Shown here piece after piece: positions 39,828 through 49,238 of a DNA stretch of 64,000 nucleotides. Within the stretch, counting starts at the first letter, position 1; the number at the start of each line of letters is the position of its first letter. Source of the stretch: Halomonas jincaotanensis. Lineage in GTDB: Bacteria; Pseudomonadota; Gammaproteobacteria; Pseudomonadales; Halomonadaceae. A program made the translations under genes and the position numbers. Location of the stretch: the NCBI RefSeq assembly GCF_018448785.1, contig NZ_JAHCLU010000018.1, positions 41,316-105,315 of the forward strand, in the 5' to 3' direction. The notes below the pieces were generated by a model. That model ran no database searches. It was given only the letters and a program-made list of their open reading frames with translations, and was not told the origin of the DNA.

Positions 39828-40240
39828 CACATCACCGTCCGTTTCACAAAGGTGGTGGAGACCGGGAACTTCTGCGCCGCGAGAGCGAACGCCTCACGGG
39901 CCAGCTCCTCGGACACGCCTTCGATCTCGTACAGGACCCGACCCGGCTGAATCTGGGCAACCCAGTACTCGACCGAGCCCTTGCCCTTACCCATACGGAC
40001 TTCGAGCGGCTTCTTGGAGATCGGCTTGTCCGGGAACACCCGAATCCAGATCTTGCCACCACGCTTGACGTGACGAGTGATCGCACGACGCCCCGCCTCG
40101 ATCTGGCGAGCGGTGACGCGGCCACGGCCAGTAGCCTTGAGACCGTACTCACCGAAACTCACCTTGCTTCCGCGATGCGCCAGGCCACGATTGCGGCCCT
40201 TCTGCATCTTGCGGAACTTCATACGCTTGGGTTGTAACAT
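39827..40240 (-). CDS. rplP: 50S ribosomal protein L16
   Basis: A 137-residue protein of the A-site region needed for late assembly. It starts [19 protein letters not shown] and carries [20 protein letters not shown], which includes the Arg hydroxylated in Escherichia coli. It lies 15 bases after rpsC, and its stop overlaps the rpmC start. Confidence 0.98.
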   Translation of the reverse strand: MLQPKRMKFRKMQKGRNRGLAHRGSKVSFGEYGLKATGRGRVTARQIEAGRRAITRHVKRGGKIWIRVFPDKPISKKPLEVRMGKGKGSVEYWVAQIQPGRVLYEIEGVSEELAREAFALAAQKFPVSTTFVKRTVM

Positions 40241-40255
40241 CGACTCGCTCTCCCC

Positions 40256-40954
40256 TTATCTGGAACCTTTCTTCTTGGAGGGCGCTGCCTGCGGCTGCTT
40301 CGCCTTGGCGCGGACCTCCTCGATGCCCCCGAGGATTTCACCCTTGAAGACCCAGACCTTGACACCGATGATGCCGTAGGTGGTCTTGGCTTCGTAGGCG
40401 GCGTAGTCGATGTCCGCACGCAGCGTATGCAATGGAACACGACCTTCCCGATACCACTCGGTACGCGCGATTTCCGCACCGCCGAGACGACCTGACAGCA
40501 TCACCTTGATACCGCCTGCGCCGAGGCGCATGGAATTCTGCACGGCACGCTTCATGGCGCGACGGAACATGACACGGCGCTCGAGCTGGCCGGCAATGTT
40601 CTGGGCCACGAGCATGGCATCCAGCTCGGGCTTGCGAATTTCTTCAATGTTGACGTGCACGGGCACGCCCATCATTGCCGTGACTTCGCGGCGCAGCCGA
40701 TCGACGTCCTCACCCTTCTTGCCGATCACGATGCCCGGACGGGCAGTGTGAATGGTGATACGGGCGTTGTTGGCCGGACGCTCGATGTGGATGCGACTCA
40801 CAGACGCATTCTTCAAGCGCTTCTCGAGGAAGCTACGCACTTCGAGATCGCTGTTGAGCTTATCGGCATAGGCGCCGCGCTCGGCATACCAGACTGACGT
40901 ATGGTCTTTGACGATACCCAGCCGAATGCCTATTGGATTGACTTTTTGACCCAT
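40256..40954 (-). CDS. rpsC: 30S ribosomal protein S3
   Basis: A 232-residue protein at the mRNA entry channel (233 in Escherichia coli). It has an N-terminal KH domain ([34 protein letters not shown]) and a C-terminal domain with [15 protein letters not shown]. Basic residues at the C-terminus line the entry helicase site. It lies 11 bases after rplV. Confidence 0.98.
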   Translation of the reverse strand: MGQKVNPIGIRLGIVKDHTSVWYAERGAYADKLNSDLEVRSFLEKRLKNASVSRIHIERPANNARITIHTARPGIVIGKKGEDVDRLRREVTAMMGVPVHVNIEEIRKPELDAMLVAQNIAGQLERRVMFRRAMKRAVQNSMRLGAGGIKVMLSGRLGGAEIARTEWYREGRVPLHTLRADIDYAAYEAKTTYGIIGVKVWVFKGEILGGIEEVRAKAKQPQAAPSKKKGSR

Positions 40955-40965
40955 CTGGTCGACTC

Positions 40966-41298
40966 CTACTTCTCGGCTACCTTGACGGTGATGTGGCAGG
41001 TGCGCTTCAAGATACGATCCGCACGGCCCTTGGCGCGCGGCTTGATACGCTTGAGCGTCATGCCCTCATCGACGCAGACGGTCGAGACACGCAGCTCGTC
41101 GATATCCATGCCGTTGTTTTCTTCCGCATTCGCAATGGCGGACTGCAGCACTTTATGAACCAGCTTGGCAGCCTTCTTCGGTGAGAAGGTCAGCAGGTCG
41201 AGCGCCTCGGCGACCGGTTTACCGCGCACCTGGTCAGCCACCAAACGGGCCTTCTGGGCGGATAACCGAGCGCCACGCAACTTAGCTGTGACTTCCAT
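40966..41298 (-). CDS. rplV: 50S ribosomal protein L22
   Basis: A 110-residue protein whose loop lines the exit tunnel, the same length as in Escherichia coli. It shows [20 protein letters not shown] and the beta-hairpin with [17 protein letters not shown], the region where macrolide-resistance changes arise, looking normal here. It lies 18 bases after rpsS. Confidence 0.98.
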   Translation of the reverse strand: MEVTAKLRGARLSAQKARLVADQVRGKPVAEALDLLTFSPKKAAKLVHKVLQSAIANAEENNGMDIDELRVSTVCVDEGMTLKRIKPRAKGRADRILKRTCHITVKVAEK

Positions 41299-41316
41299 CT
41301 CTGAATCCTCTCTGGC

Positions 41317-41592
41317 TTACCGTTTGGCTTTTCTGTCCGCCGCATGACCGCGATAGGTGCGGGTAGCAGCGAATTCGCCCAGCTTGTGGCCAACCATTTC
41401 CTCGGAGACATGCACCGGGACGTGTTGGCGACCGTTATGGACCGCAATGGTGAGCCCGACCATGTTGGGCAGGATCATCGAGCGACGCGACCAGGTCTTG
41501 ATCGGTTTGCGGTCGCTCTTCTCCACTGCAGTCTCAACCTTCTTCAAAAGATGAAGGTCAATAAAGGGACCTTTCTTCAGTGAACGTGGCAC
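41317..41592 (-). CDS. rpsS: 30S ribosomal protein S19
   Basis: A 91-residue protein of the 30S head (92 in Escherichia coli). It opens [20 protein letters not shown] and carries [22 protein letters not shown]. It lies 33 bases after rplB in the S10 operon. Confidence 0.98.
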   Translation of the reverse strand: MPRSLKKGPFIDLHLLKKVETAVEKSDRKPIKTWSRRSMILPNMVGLTIAVHNGRQHVPVHVSEEMVGHKLGEFAATRTYRGHAADRKAKR

Positions 41593-41625
41593 AGCCGTTA
41601 CCTCTTGATGTCTTGGCGTTGGATC

Positions 41626-42456
41626 TTATTTCCGGGCCTTGCGGCGACGGATGATCAGCTTGTCGGTGCGCTTGTTCTTGCGGGTCTTGTGGCCCTTGGT
41701 GGGGATACCCCATGGGCTGACCGGGTGACGACCCCCACTGCTGCGGCCTTCACCGCCGCCGTGTGGGTGGTCCACCGGATTCATGGCGACACCGCGAACA
41801 GTCGGACGCACACCTCTCCAGCGCTTCGCACCGGCCTTGCCAAGCTGACGCAGGCTGTGCTCGGAGTTGCTCACTTCTCCCAGGGTCGCACGGCACTCCG
41901 CCAACACCTTGCGCATCTCGCCGGAGCGCAGACGCACGGTGGCGTAGTTACCTTCACGGGCGACCAGCTGGGCGCTGGTGCCGGCACTGCGAGCGATCTG
42001 AGCGCCCTTGCCGGGCTTGAGCTCGACACAATGCACGGTGGAACCCAGCGGAATGTTGCGCAGCGGCAAGGCGTTGCCTTTCTTGATTGCCGCGTTGACA
42101 CCCGACTCGAGACGGTCACCGACACTCACGCCCTTCGGCGCGATAATGTAACGGCGCTCGCCATCGAGATACTTGAGCAATGCAATGTGCGCACTGCGGT
42201 TCGGATCGTGCTCCAGGCGCTCGACGATGGCGGCAACGCCATCCTTGTTGCGCTTGAAGTCGATCAAACGGTAATGATGACGGTGGCCACCACCCACGTG
42301 ACGGGTGGTGATACGACCGTTATTGTTACGCCCACCGGACTTTGACTGCTTCTCGAGCAGCGGCGCGTACGCGCGGCCCTTGTACAGTTCCTCGCCGACG
42401 ACCTTGACGACGTGGCGACGACCGGCGGATGTGGGTTTAGTCTTGACGATTGCCAT
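41626..42456 (-). CDS. rplB: 50S ribosomal protein L2
   Basis: A 276-residue core protein needed for subunit joining and peptidyl transfer (273 in Escherichia coli). The C-terminal signature [20 protein letters not shown] contains the conserved His near the peptidyl-transferase centre. The N-terminus reads [16 protein letters not shown]. It lies 17 bases after rplW. Confidence 0.98.
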   Translation of the reverse strand: MAIVKTKPTSAGRRHVVKVVGEELYKGRAYAPLLEKQSKSGGRNNNGRITTRHVGGGHRHHYRLIDFKRNKDGVAAIVERLEHDPNRSAHIALLKYLDGERRYIIAPKGVSVGDRLESGVNAAIKKGNALPLRNIPLGSTVHCVELKPGKGAQIARSAGTSAQLVAREGNYATVRLRSGEMRKVLAECRATLGEVSNSEHSLRQLGKAGAKRWRGVRPTVRGVAMNPVDHPHGGGEGRSSGGRHPVSPWGIPTKGHKTRKNKRTDKLIIRRRKARK

Positions 42457-42473
42457 GATCCGTACTCCTGCCC

Positions 42474-42770
42474 TTATTCGGCGCCAGAGAAGTCTTCAAG
42501 GGTTTCGCCGGCGGCCAGTGTGACGTACGCCTTGCGATATCCCTTGCGATGACCCAGACCCTGCGCGGTGCGCTTGGTCTTGCCCTTGACGTTCAATACC
42601 TGAACGCTTTTGACCTGCTTGCCGAACAGTGCCTGGACGGCTTTCTTGATCTCGGGCTTGGTCGCGTCGCTGGCCACCTTGAACACGTACTGGTTGCGTT
42701 CGGCGGCCATCGCGGCCTTCTCGGTCACGTGCGGACCAAGCAGAACCTTGAATACACGTTCCTGGTTCAT
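42474..42770 (-). CDS. rplW: 50S ribosomal protein L23
   Basis: A 98-residue protein at the tunnel exit that docks trigger factor and SRP. It shows [20 protein letters not shown] and [14 protein letters not shown]. Its ATG overlaps the rplD stop by 4 bases (ATGA), as commonly found in S10 operons. Confidence 0.98.
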   Translation of the reverse strand: MNQERVFKVLLGPHVTEKAAMAAERNQYVFKVASDATKPEIKKAVQALFGKQVKSVQVLNVKGKTKRTAQGLGHRKGYRKAYVTLAAGETLEDFSGAE

Positions 42771-43375
42771 GCCAGCTTCTCCTCGAATTTACGCAGAGCG
42801 GAGACGGTGACCAGCACCTTGTCGAAAGCCACCAGGCTCACAGGATCGGCGGCCGCGGCGTCGACCACATCCACATTGGGGATGTTGCGAGCGGCCAGGT
42901 AGAGCTTCTCGTCGAGCTCTTCAGTGACGATCAACACCCTCTCCAGGCCCAGATCTTCGAGCTTGGCGACTAGCTGCTTGGTCTTGGGCGCTTCAACGGC
43001 GAACTCATCGACGACTACCAGGCGCTCTTGGCGCACCAATTCAGAGAGAATGGAGCGCATCGCCGCACGGTACATCTTGCGGTTGACCTTCTGGGAGTGG
43101 TCCTGCGGACGTGCCGCAAAGGTCACACCACCGCCACGCCAGATCGGCGAACGGATGGTACCAGCACGCGCACGGCCAGTGCCCTTCTGGCGCCACGGCT
43201 TCTTGCCGCCGCCGCGCACGTCGGAGCGATTCTTCTGTGCGCGAGTTCCCTGACGAGCACCGGCCAGATAGGCGGTGACGACCTGGTGCACGAGTGCCTC
43301 GTTGAATTCTTTGCCAAAGGTGGCATCGGACACTTCGACGGTTCCGGCGCCTGCACCTGCAAGATTCAGATTCAT
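42767..43375 (-). CDS. rplD: 50S ribosomal protein L4
   Basis: A 202-residue protein whose loop lines the exit tunnel ([20 protein letters not shown], cut, then [17 protein letters not shown]). In Escherichia coli it also represses its own operon through the S10 leader. Here no such long leader precedes rpsJ (see the S10 promoter). It lies 15 bases after rplC. Confidence 0.98.
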   Translation of the reverse strand: MNLNLAGAGAGTVEVSDATFGKEFNEALVHQVVTAYLAGARQGTRAQKNRSDVRGGGKKPWRQKGTGRARAGTIRSPIWRGGGVTFAARPQDHSQKVNRKMYRAAMRSILSELVRQERLVVVDEFAVEAPKTKQLVAKLEDLGLERVLIVTEELDEKLYLAARNIPNVDVVDAAAADPVSLVAFDKVLVTVSALRKFEEKLA

Positions 43376-43390
43376 CGGTCTCTATCCCCT

Positions 43391-44029
43391 TCAGCGAGCT
43401 TTCACGGCGCTGTGCACGACAACGTCACTGCCGGTGGCACCGGGCACGGCGCCCTTGACCAGCAACAGGTTACGTTCGGTGTCGACACGCACGACTTCGA
43501 GACTCTGGACGGTGCAACGCACGTTGCCCATCTGGCCGGCCATTTTCTTACCCTTGAACACACGCCCAGGGGTCTGGCACATACCGATGGAGCCCGGCGC
43601 ACGATGCGACAGGGAGTTACCGTGTGTGTTGTCTTGGGTACGGAAATTCCAGCGCTTGACGGCGCCCTGGAAGCCCTTGCCCTTGGAGGTGCCGGTCACA
43701 TCGATCATTTGACCAGCTTCAAAGAGGGATACGGTGAGTAGGCCGCCAACTTCGGGAGCCTCGGCACCTTCGGGAAGGCGAAACTCCATCAGCGAACGGC
43801 CGGCCTCGACACCTGCCTTGGCGAATTGCCCAGCCTGGGCTTTCGTCAGGTGTTTGGCCTTGCGGGAGCCGGTTGTCACCTGAATCGCAGCATAACCGTC
43901 GTTCTCGACGGTCTTGACACGAGTCACGCGATTCGGATCAACCTCGATCACGGTCACGGGCACGGATGCACCGTCTTCGGTGAAGACGCGGGTCATCCCG
44001 GCCTTCTTACCGACTAAACCGATAGTCAT
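43391..44029 (-). CDS. rplC: 50S ribosomal protein L3
   Basis: A 212-residue assembly-initiator protein reaching to the peptidyl-transferase centre (209 in Escherichia coli). It opens [20 protein letters not shown] and carries [20 protein letters not shown], with the Gln methylated by PrmB in other species. It is separated from rpsJ by an unusual 160-base spacer with two small hairpins. Confidence 0.98.
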   Translation of the reverse strand: MTIGLVGKKAGMTRVFTEDGASVPVTVIEVDPNRVTRVKTVENDGYAAIQVTTGSRKAKHLTKAQAGQFAKAGVEAGRSLMEFRLPEGAEAPEVGGLLTVSLFEAGQMIDVTGTSKGKGFQGAVKRWNFRTQDNTHGNSLSHRAPGSIGMCQTPGRVFKGKKMAGQMGNVRCTVQSLEVVRVDTERNLLLVKGAVPGATGSDVVVHSAVKAR

Positions 44030-44189
44030 TCTCAGTCTCCTATAGTGTACGGGGCTATCACCCGCTATGGCTGCCCTTTCCAGAGCATTCCACTAGCACG
44101 TTGTATGACGCCGTCTCGGCGTGGCGGCTGCTGAACGCCTCAAGTTCTGAGGTCGGGCGAACGCTGGGCCGCGAGTGTCTAGTGTGGTC
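44030..44189 (-). other. 160-base spacer between rpsJ and rplC with two hairpins
   Basis: In most S10 operons rpsJ and rplC are a few tens of bases apart. Here the spacer holds two short perfect hairpins: a 6-base stem at 44108-44122 (ACGCCG-TCT-CGGCGT) and a 5-base stem at 44138-44152 (CCTCA-AGTTC-TGAGG). I find no convincing promoter. The place and structure suggest a regulatory leader for rplC-rplD, possibly a moved L4-feedback site; this is inference. Confidence 0.4.
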
Positions 44190-44501
44190 TTAGTCGAGCT
44201 TGATTTGCACGTCGACGCCGGCGGCGAGGTCGAGCTTCATCAGGGCATCAACGGTCTTTTCTGTGGGCTCGACGATATCGAGAACACGCTTGTGGGTACG
44301 AATCTCATACTGGTCGCGCGCGTCCTTGTTGACGTGAGGCGAGATCAGAATGGTATAGCGTTCACGATTGGTCGGCAGCGGGATCGGCCCGCGCACCTGG
44401 GCGCCGGTACGCTTGGCGGTTTCCACGATCTCCGCGGCGGACTGATCGATCAGGCGATGGTCGAAAGCCTTCAACCGAATGCGAATCTTCTGGTTCTGCA
44501 T
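44190..44501 (-). CDS. rpsJ: 30S ribosomal protein S10 (NusE)
   Basis: A 103-residue protein, the same length as in Escherichia coli, which also acts as NusE with NusB and NusG in antitermination. It opens [19 protein letters not shown]. The ATG at 44501 is chosen over a frame extending to 44549, which would begin next to the promoter. It is the first gene of the S10 operon behind a consensus promoter. Confidence 0.98.
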   Translation of the reverse strand: MQNQKIRIRLKAFDHRLIDQSAAEIVETAKRTGAQVRGPIPLPTNRERYTILISPHVNKDARDQYEIRTHKRVLDIVEPTEKTVDALMKLDLAAGVDVQIKLD

Positions 44502-44562
44502 TCCTAAACTCCAATGGACATCGACGGCGCGAGCCGTCCACCCACGCATTCAAAGGATGCGC

Positions 44563-44591
44563 ATTATAGGCACGTCGTCAGCGAGTGTCAA
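44563..44591 (-). promoter_or_regulatory. Consensus sigma70 promoter of the S10 operon
   Basis: Read on the minus strand: TTGACA (44591-44586), 17 bases, TATAAT (44568-44563), then a GC-rich discriminator (GCGCATCC). The predicted start near 44556 gives a leader of only about 55 bases before rpsJ, too short for the Escherichia coli-type L4 attenuator. GC-rich discriminators are typical of ppGpp/DksA-repressed stable RNA and ribosomal promoters. Confidence 0.9.
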
Positions 44592-44612
44592 CAGATCGCG
44601 ACAGTGCGTAGA

Positions 44613-44636
44613 AAGGGGGTCCCTTGGGACCCCCTT
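44613..44636 (-). terminator. Terminator of the str operon after tuf
   Basis: A perfect 11-base stem (AAGGGGGTCCC and complement) lies 24 bases downstream of the tuf stop on the minus strand, with TTTCT after it. It insulates tuf from the S10 promoter 22 bases further on. Confidence 0.75.
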
Positions 44637-44659
44637 CGATCAAACAGCCGTCGAACGAC

Positions 44660-45853
44660 TTACTTGATGATCTTGGCCACGACGCCGGCGCCGACGGTAC
44701 GGCCGCCTTCGCGGATGGCGAAGCGCAGGCCGTCGTCCATAGCGATCGGGGCGATCAGGGTGACAACCATCTGCACGTTGTCGCCCGGCATCACCATCTC
44801 GACGCCTTCCGGCAGTTCACAAGTACCGGTGATGTCGGTGGTACGGAAGTAGAACTGCGGACGATAGCCCTTGAAGAACGGCGTGTGACGGCCACCCTCT
44901 TCCTTGGACAGCACGTAGACTTCAGCTTCGAAGGTGGTGTGCGGGGTGATGGTGCCCGGCTTGGCCAGGACCTGCCCACGCTCGACGTCATCACGCTTGG
45001 TACCGCGCAGCAAGGCGCCGACGTTCTCACCGGCACGCCCTTCGTCGAGCAGCTTGCGGAACATTTCCACGCCGGTCACGACAGTCTTGACAGTGTCCTT
45101 GATACCGACGATCTCGACTTCCTCTCCCGCCTTGACGACACCACGCTCGACGCGGCCGGTCACGACCGTACCACGACCCGAAATCGAGAAGACATCCTCG
45201 ATCGGCATCAGGAACGGCTGATCGATGGCACGCTCGGGCTCCGGGATGAAGTCATCCAGGGCCTTGATCAGGTTGGCAACGGCGGTGGTGCCCATACCGT
45301 TGTCATCCTTGCCTTCCAGCGCCATCAGCGCGGAACCGGTGATGATCGGCGTGTCGTCACCCGGGAAATCGTATTGATCGAGGAGTTCGCGAACTTCCAT
45401 TTCGACCAGCTCGAGCAGCTCTTCGTCGTCGACCATGTCGGCCTTGTTCAGGAACACGACGATGTACGGAACGCCGACCTGACGCGACAGCAGGATGTGC
45501 TCACGCGTCTGCGGCATGGGACCGTCGGCAGCGGAACAGACCAGGATAGCACCGTCCATCTGGGCGGCACCGGTGATCATGTTCTTAACGTAGTCGGCGT
45601 GCCCCGGGCAGTCGACGTGGGCGTAGTGACGCGTTTCGGACTGGTACTCGACGTGCGAGGTAGCGATGGTGATGCCGCGCTCACGCTCTTCCGGCGCATT
45701 GTCGATGGCGTCGAATTCGCTCCAGTCACCACCGAACACTTCGGCGGAAACACGGGTCAGGGCCGCAGTCAGCGTGGTCTTGCCGTGGTCGACGTGACCG
45801 ATGGTACCGACGTTGATATGCGGTTTGGTACGTTCAAATTTTGCCTTAGCCAC
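44660..45853 (-). CDS. tuf: Elongation factor Tu
   Basis: A 397-residue GTPase that brings aminoacyl-tRNA to the ribosome. The G domain has GHVDHGKTT (G1), DCPGHADY (G3) and NKAD (G4); domains 2 and 3 follow with [18 protein letters not shown] and the C-terminal AGVVAKIIK. It is the last gene of the str operon, 30 bases after fusA. It is the only tuf copy in the window; the usual second site near tRNA-Thr is empty. Confidence 0.98.
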   Translation of the reverse strand: MAKAKFERTKPHINVGTIGHVDHGKTTLTAALTRVSAEVFGGDWSEFDAIDNAPEERERGITIATSHVEYQSETRHYAHVDCPGHADYVKNMITGAAQMDGAILVCSAADGPMPQTREHILLSRQVGVPYIVVFLNKADMVDDEELLELVEMEVRELLDQYDFPGDDTPIITGSALMALEGKDDNGMGTTAVANLIKALDDFIPEPERAIDQPFLMPIEDVFSISGRGTVVTGRVERGVVKAGEEVEIVGIKDTVKTVVTGVEMFRKLLDEGRAGENVGALLRGTKRDDVERGQVLAKPGTITPHTTFEAEVYVLSKEEGGRHTPFFKGYRPQFYFRTTDITGTCELPEGVEMVMPGDNVQMVVTLIAPIAMDDGLRFAIREGGRTVGAGVVAKIIK

Positions 45854-45883
45854 TGCTATAACCTCTTTACGTTAGCTAAACGG

Positions 45884-48004
45884 TTAACCGTTCTGGTTGA
45901 TGACGGCTTCAACGACGCTGGAGGGCGCCTCTTCATAATCCGCAAACTCCATGACGTAGCTTGCGCGGCCCTGAGTCTGAGAACGCAGATCGGTCGCATA
46001 ACCGAACATCTCAGCCAGCGGGACCGTGGCGCGGATGATCTTCCCGGTTGAGGAGTCATCCATACCCTGCACCAGGCCGCGGCGGCGGTTGAGATCGCCC
46101 ATGACGTCGCCCATGAAATCTTCGGGCGTCACCACCTCGACCTTCATCACCGGCTCCAGCAGCACGGCCTTGGCCTTCTTGGCCCCTTCCTTGACCGCCA
46201 TGGAGGAGGCGACCTTGAACGCAGTCTCGTTGGAGTCCACGTCATGGTAGGAACCGTCGTACAGCGTAACCTTGACGTCGATCATCGGATAGCCCGCAAT
46301 GACGCCATTTTGCAGCTGCTCGTAGGCCCCTTTCTCGACGGCCGGCACGTATTCCTTGGGAACCGCCCCGCCAACGATTTCGGAGGCAAACTTGAAATGC
46401 ATGTCTTCGTCGTCGCCCTTGTCTTCCGCGGTGAGCGGCTCGATGCGCAGGTAGACATGACCGTACTGACCGCGACCGCCTGACTGACGAACGAACTTGC
46501 CTTCCTGTTCGACTTTGCCGCGAATGGTTTCGCGATAGGCCACCTGGGGCTTGCCGATGTTGGCCTCGACCTTGAACTCGCGGCGCATGCGGTCGACGAG
46601 AATGTCGAGGTGCAGCTCACCCATGCCCGAGATGATGGTCTGACCGGTCTCTTCGTCGGTCTTGACCTGGAACGAGGGGTCTTCCTGGGCCAGCTTGCCC
46701 AATGCCACACCCATCTTTTCCTGGTCGGCCTTGGACTTAGGCTCGACGGCCACGGAAATCACCGGATCCGGGAACTCCATGCGCTCGAGCACGATCTTGT
46801 CATTCAGATCGCAAAGGGTATCACCGGTGGTGACGTCCTTGAGGCCGATGCAGGCGGCAATATCGCCGGCCAGCACCTCCTTGATCTCTTCACGCGAGTT
46901 GGCGTGCATCTGCACGATACGGCCGACGCGCTCCTTCTTCTCCTTGACGGAGTTGAAGACGCTGTCGCCCGACTTCAACACGCCCGAATAGACGCGGATG
47001 AAGGTCAGGGTGCCGACGAAGGGATCGGTGGCGATCTTGAACGCCAGGGCCGAGAAGGGGGCACTATCGTCCGCCTCACGGGTAGCGATGGTGCCATCCT
47101 TGTCGTCCAGCTCACCTTCGATGGCCTTGACCTCGGTGGGCGACGGCATGTATTCAATCACGCCATCCAGCACCGCCTGCACGCCCTTGTTCTTGAACGC
47201 CGAGCCACAGGTGACCAAGACGATCTCATTGGCCAGGGTGCGCGCACGCAGGCCGGCCTTGATCTCTTCGATCGTCAGCTCACCGCCCTCGAGGTACTTG
47301 TCCATTAGCTCTTCTGAGCCTTCGGCAGCCGCCTCGACCATTTCCTCACGATACTTCTCGGCGGCTTCCTGCAGTTCCGCAGGAATATCCACCAGGTCGT
47401 AGCTCATGCCGAAGTTGTCTTCGTGCCAGAGAATTCCCTTCATCTGGACCAGATCGATGACGCCCTTGAATTCGTCCTCGGAACCCCAGTTGATCTGGAT
47501 CGGCACCACATTGGCGCCCAGACGGGTCTTGAGCTGGTCGACGACCATGAAGAAGTCGGCACCTGCACGGTCCATCTTGTTGACGAACACCATGCGCGGC
47601 ACTTCATACTTGTTCGCCTGGCGCCAGACGGTTTCAGTCTGCGGCTGAACACCGGAAGAACCACATAGCACGACCACGGCACCGTCGAGGACACGCAGCG
47701 AACGCTCCACCTCGATAGTGAAATCGACGTGTCCAGGGGTGTCGATGATATTCACGCGGTGTTCATCGAACTGCTTGTTCATGCCCTGCCAGAAGCAGGT
47801 GGTCGCCGCCGAGGTAATGGTAATACCGCGCTCTTGCTCCTGCTCCATCCAGTCCATGGTGGCAGCACCATCATGGACTTCGCCGACCTTGTGGGAGAGG
47901 CCGGTGTAGAACAGGACGCGTTCGGTAGTGGTAGTCTTTCCGGCGTCGACGTGTGCCACGATACCAATATTGCGGTAACGCTTGAGCGGAGTCTTGCGAG
48001 CCAC
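45884..48004 (-). CDS. fusA: Elongation factor G
   Basis: A 706-residue translocase GTPase (704 in Escherichia coli). G1 is [20 protein letters not shown]3 DTPGHVDF and G4 NKMDR; the domain IV tip and C-terminal domains II-V follow in order, ending [20 protein letters not shown] and a short tail. It lies between rpsG and tuf in the str operon. Confidence 0.98.
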   Translation of the reverse strand: MARKTPLKRYRNIGIVAHVDAGKTTTTERVLFYTGLSHKVGEVHDGAATMDWMEQEQERGITITSAATTCFWQGMNKQFDEHRVNIIDTPGHVDFTIEVERSLRVLDGAVVVLCGSSGVQPQTETVWRQANKYEVPRMVFVNKMDRAGADFFMVVDQLKTRLGANVVPIQINWGSEDEFKGVIDLVQMKGILWHEDNFGMSYDLVDIPAELQEAAEKYREEMVEAAAEGSEELMDKYLEGGELTIEEIKAGLRARTLANEIVLVTCGSAFKNKGVQAVLDGVIEYMPSPTEVKAIEGELDDKDGTIATREADDSAPFSALAFKIATDPFVGTLTFIRVYSGVLKSGDSVFNSVKEKKERVGRIVQMHANSREEIKEVLAGDIAACIGLKDVTTGDTLCDLNDKIVLERMEFPDPVISVAVEPKSKADQEKMGVALGKLAQEDPSFQVKTDEETGQTIISGMGELHLDILVDRMRREFKVEANIGKPQVAYRETIRGKVEQEGKFVRQSGGRGQYGHVYLRIEPLTAEDKGDDEDMHFKFASEIVGGAVPKEYVPAVEKGAYEQLQNGVIAGYPMIDVKVTLYDGSYHDVDSNETAFKVASSMAVKEGAKKAKAVLLEPVMKVEVVTPEDFMGDVMGDLNRRRGLVQGMDDSSTGKIIRATVPLAEMFGYATDLRSQTQGRASYVMEFADYEEAPSSVVEAVINQNG

Positions 48005-48095
48005 GTTGTAACTCCCCGTTAGTTGGCGATGCGCTTTGATTCGGCACCGCTGAGCGTCGTGCCTTGCGCAGCGGTATGCTCAAAAAACCAAGCAC

Positions 48096-48566
48096 TTAGA
48101 AGCGATAGTGGGAGAATGCCTTGTTGGCTTCTGCCATGCGATGCACGTCTTCACGCTTCTTGACAGCCGAGCCCTTACCTTCAGCGGCGTCCAGCATTTC
48201 GCCGGCCAGACGCAGTACCATCGTCTTCTCGCCACGGCGACGTGCTGCATCCACTAGCCAGCGCATGGCCAGTGCATGGCGACGCGAGGGGCGAACTTCC
48301 ACCGGCACCTGGTAGGTCGCACCACCAACGCGGCGGGACTTCACTTCGACCATGGGCTGGATGGCTTCCAGCGCCTTCTCGAAGATCTCCAGCGGCTCTT
48401 CCTTGCTGCGCTCGGCAACCCTGTCCAGCGCACCATAGACGATCCGTTCGGCGACGGATTTCTTGCCGCCGTACATCAGGTGGTTCATAAATTTCGCGAG
48501 ACGCTCGCTGCCGAATTTGGGATCCGGAAGGATCTCGCGCTTCGCTGCAACTCTTCTTCTAGGCAT
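48096..48566 (-). CDS. rpsG: 30S ribosomal protein S7
   Basis: A 156-residue primary 16S-binding protein (short form). It opens [21 protein letters not shown] and has [21 protein letters not shown]. In Escherichia coli S7 represses the str operon by binding the rpsL-rpsG intercistronic region; here a 20-base palindrome (48660-48679) lies in that region. Confidence 0.98.
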   Translation of the reverse strand: MPRRRVAAKREILPDPKFGSERLAKFMNHLMYGGKKSVAERIVYGALDRVAERSKEEPLEIFEKALEAIQPMVEVKSRRVGGATYQVPVEVRPSRRHALAMRWLVDAARRRGEKTMVLRLAGEMLDAAEGKGSAVKKREDVHRMAEANKAFSHYRF

Positions 48567-48659
48567 GATAAGCCCTCTGTAAAGGGTCCTTCAGGTAAAC
48601 CCGAGACGACTGCCGTGGACAGTGCTCGACCTTACTCTTATCAGACCGATGCCATGTTT

Positions 48660-48679
48660 CTTTCGGGCCGGCCCGAAAG
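48660..48679 (-). promoter_or_regulatory. Perfect palindrome in the rpsL-rpsG spacer (possible S7 site)
   Basis: CTTTCGGGCC followed directly by GGCCCGAAAG, a 20-base perfect palindrome inside the 137-base spacer, 24 bases after the rpsL stop and 93 bases before the rpsG start. As RNA it folds to a hairpin without a T tract, so it is not a terminator. The position is that of the S7 translational operator in Escherichia coli; identity is inferred. Confidence 0.45.
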
Positions 48680-48703
48680 CCAGCCGAGTCACGCCACCCG
48701 GTC

Positions 48704-49078
48704 TCAGACCTTCGGACGCTTGGTACCGTACTTGGAACGGCCCTGCTTGCGGTTCTGCACGCCGGAGGTGTCCAGGGCACCACGCACGGTGTGATAACGC
48801 ACACCGGGAAGGTCCTTGACGCGGCCGCCACGGATCAGAACCACGGAGTGCTCCTGAAGATTGTGGCCTTCACCGCCAATGTACGAGGACACTTCGAAGC
48901 CGTTGGTCAGGCGCACGCGGCAAACCTTGCGCAGGGCCGAGTTGGGCTTCTTTGGGGTGGTGGTATAGACGCGGGTGCAAACGCCGCGCTTCTGCGGGCA
49001 GGCCTGCAGCGCCGGCACGTCACTCTTGCTGACGGGGCGCTTGCGCGGCTTGCGCACGAGCTGATTAATCGTTGCCAT
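48704..49078 (-). CDS. rpsL: 30S ribosomal protein S12
   Basis: A 124-residue decoding-centre protein, the same length as in Escherichia coli. Lys43 (TPKKPNSA) and Lys88 (GRVKDLPG) are wild type, so no streptomycin-resistance change is visible; Asp89, the methylthiolation site, is present. It is first in the str operon, about 73 bases behind its predicted transcription start. Confidence 0.98.
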   Translation of the reverse strand: MATINQLVRKPRKRPVSKSDVPALQACPQKRGVCTRVYTTTPKKPNSALRKVCRVRLTNGFEVSSYIGGEGHNLQEHSVVLIRGGRVKDLPGVRYHTVRGALDTSGVQNRKQGRSKYGTKRPKV

Positions 49079-49157
49079 GTTGTGTCGCTGACTCCAATGG
49101 GTTGCCTTGCCGTTACAGCGGGCGCGGGCGTACCCACCCCACTGTCAAAGGCTGCGC

Positions 49158-49187
49158 ATTCTAATGGCTGACGCTGTTCGCCGTCAA
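49158..49187 (-). promoter_or_regulatory. Sigma70 promoter of the str operon
   Basis: On the minus strand TTGACG (49187-49182), an 18-base spacer and TAGAAT (49163-49158), followed by the GC-rich discriminator GCGCAGCC, nearly the same as at the S10 promoter. It lies just downstream of the rpoC terminator-like hairpin and drives rpsL-rpsG-fusA-tuf. Confidence 0.8.
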
Positions 49188-49189
49188 GT

Positions 49190-49217
49190 CCGTCACCCCA
49201 TCGATGCGGGGCGACGG
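49190..49217 (-). terminator. Terminator-like hairpin after rpoC
   Basis: CCGTC and CCCC pair with GGGG and GACGG around the loop ATCGATGC with one A/C mismatch. On the minus strand it stands 21 bases after the rpoC stop. There is no T tract, so termination may be partial, letting rpoBC transcription feed the str operon. Confidence 0.5.
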
Positions 49218-49238
49218 GCGAACTTGCGGCCGACGGCG

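Noticed and set aside
44624..46051. A 475-codon open frame on the plus strand opposite tuf
   Set aside because: Antisense shadow of tuf and part of fusA with biased composition; the minus-strand genes are certain.
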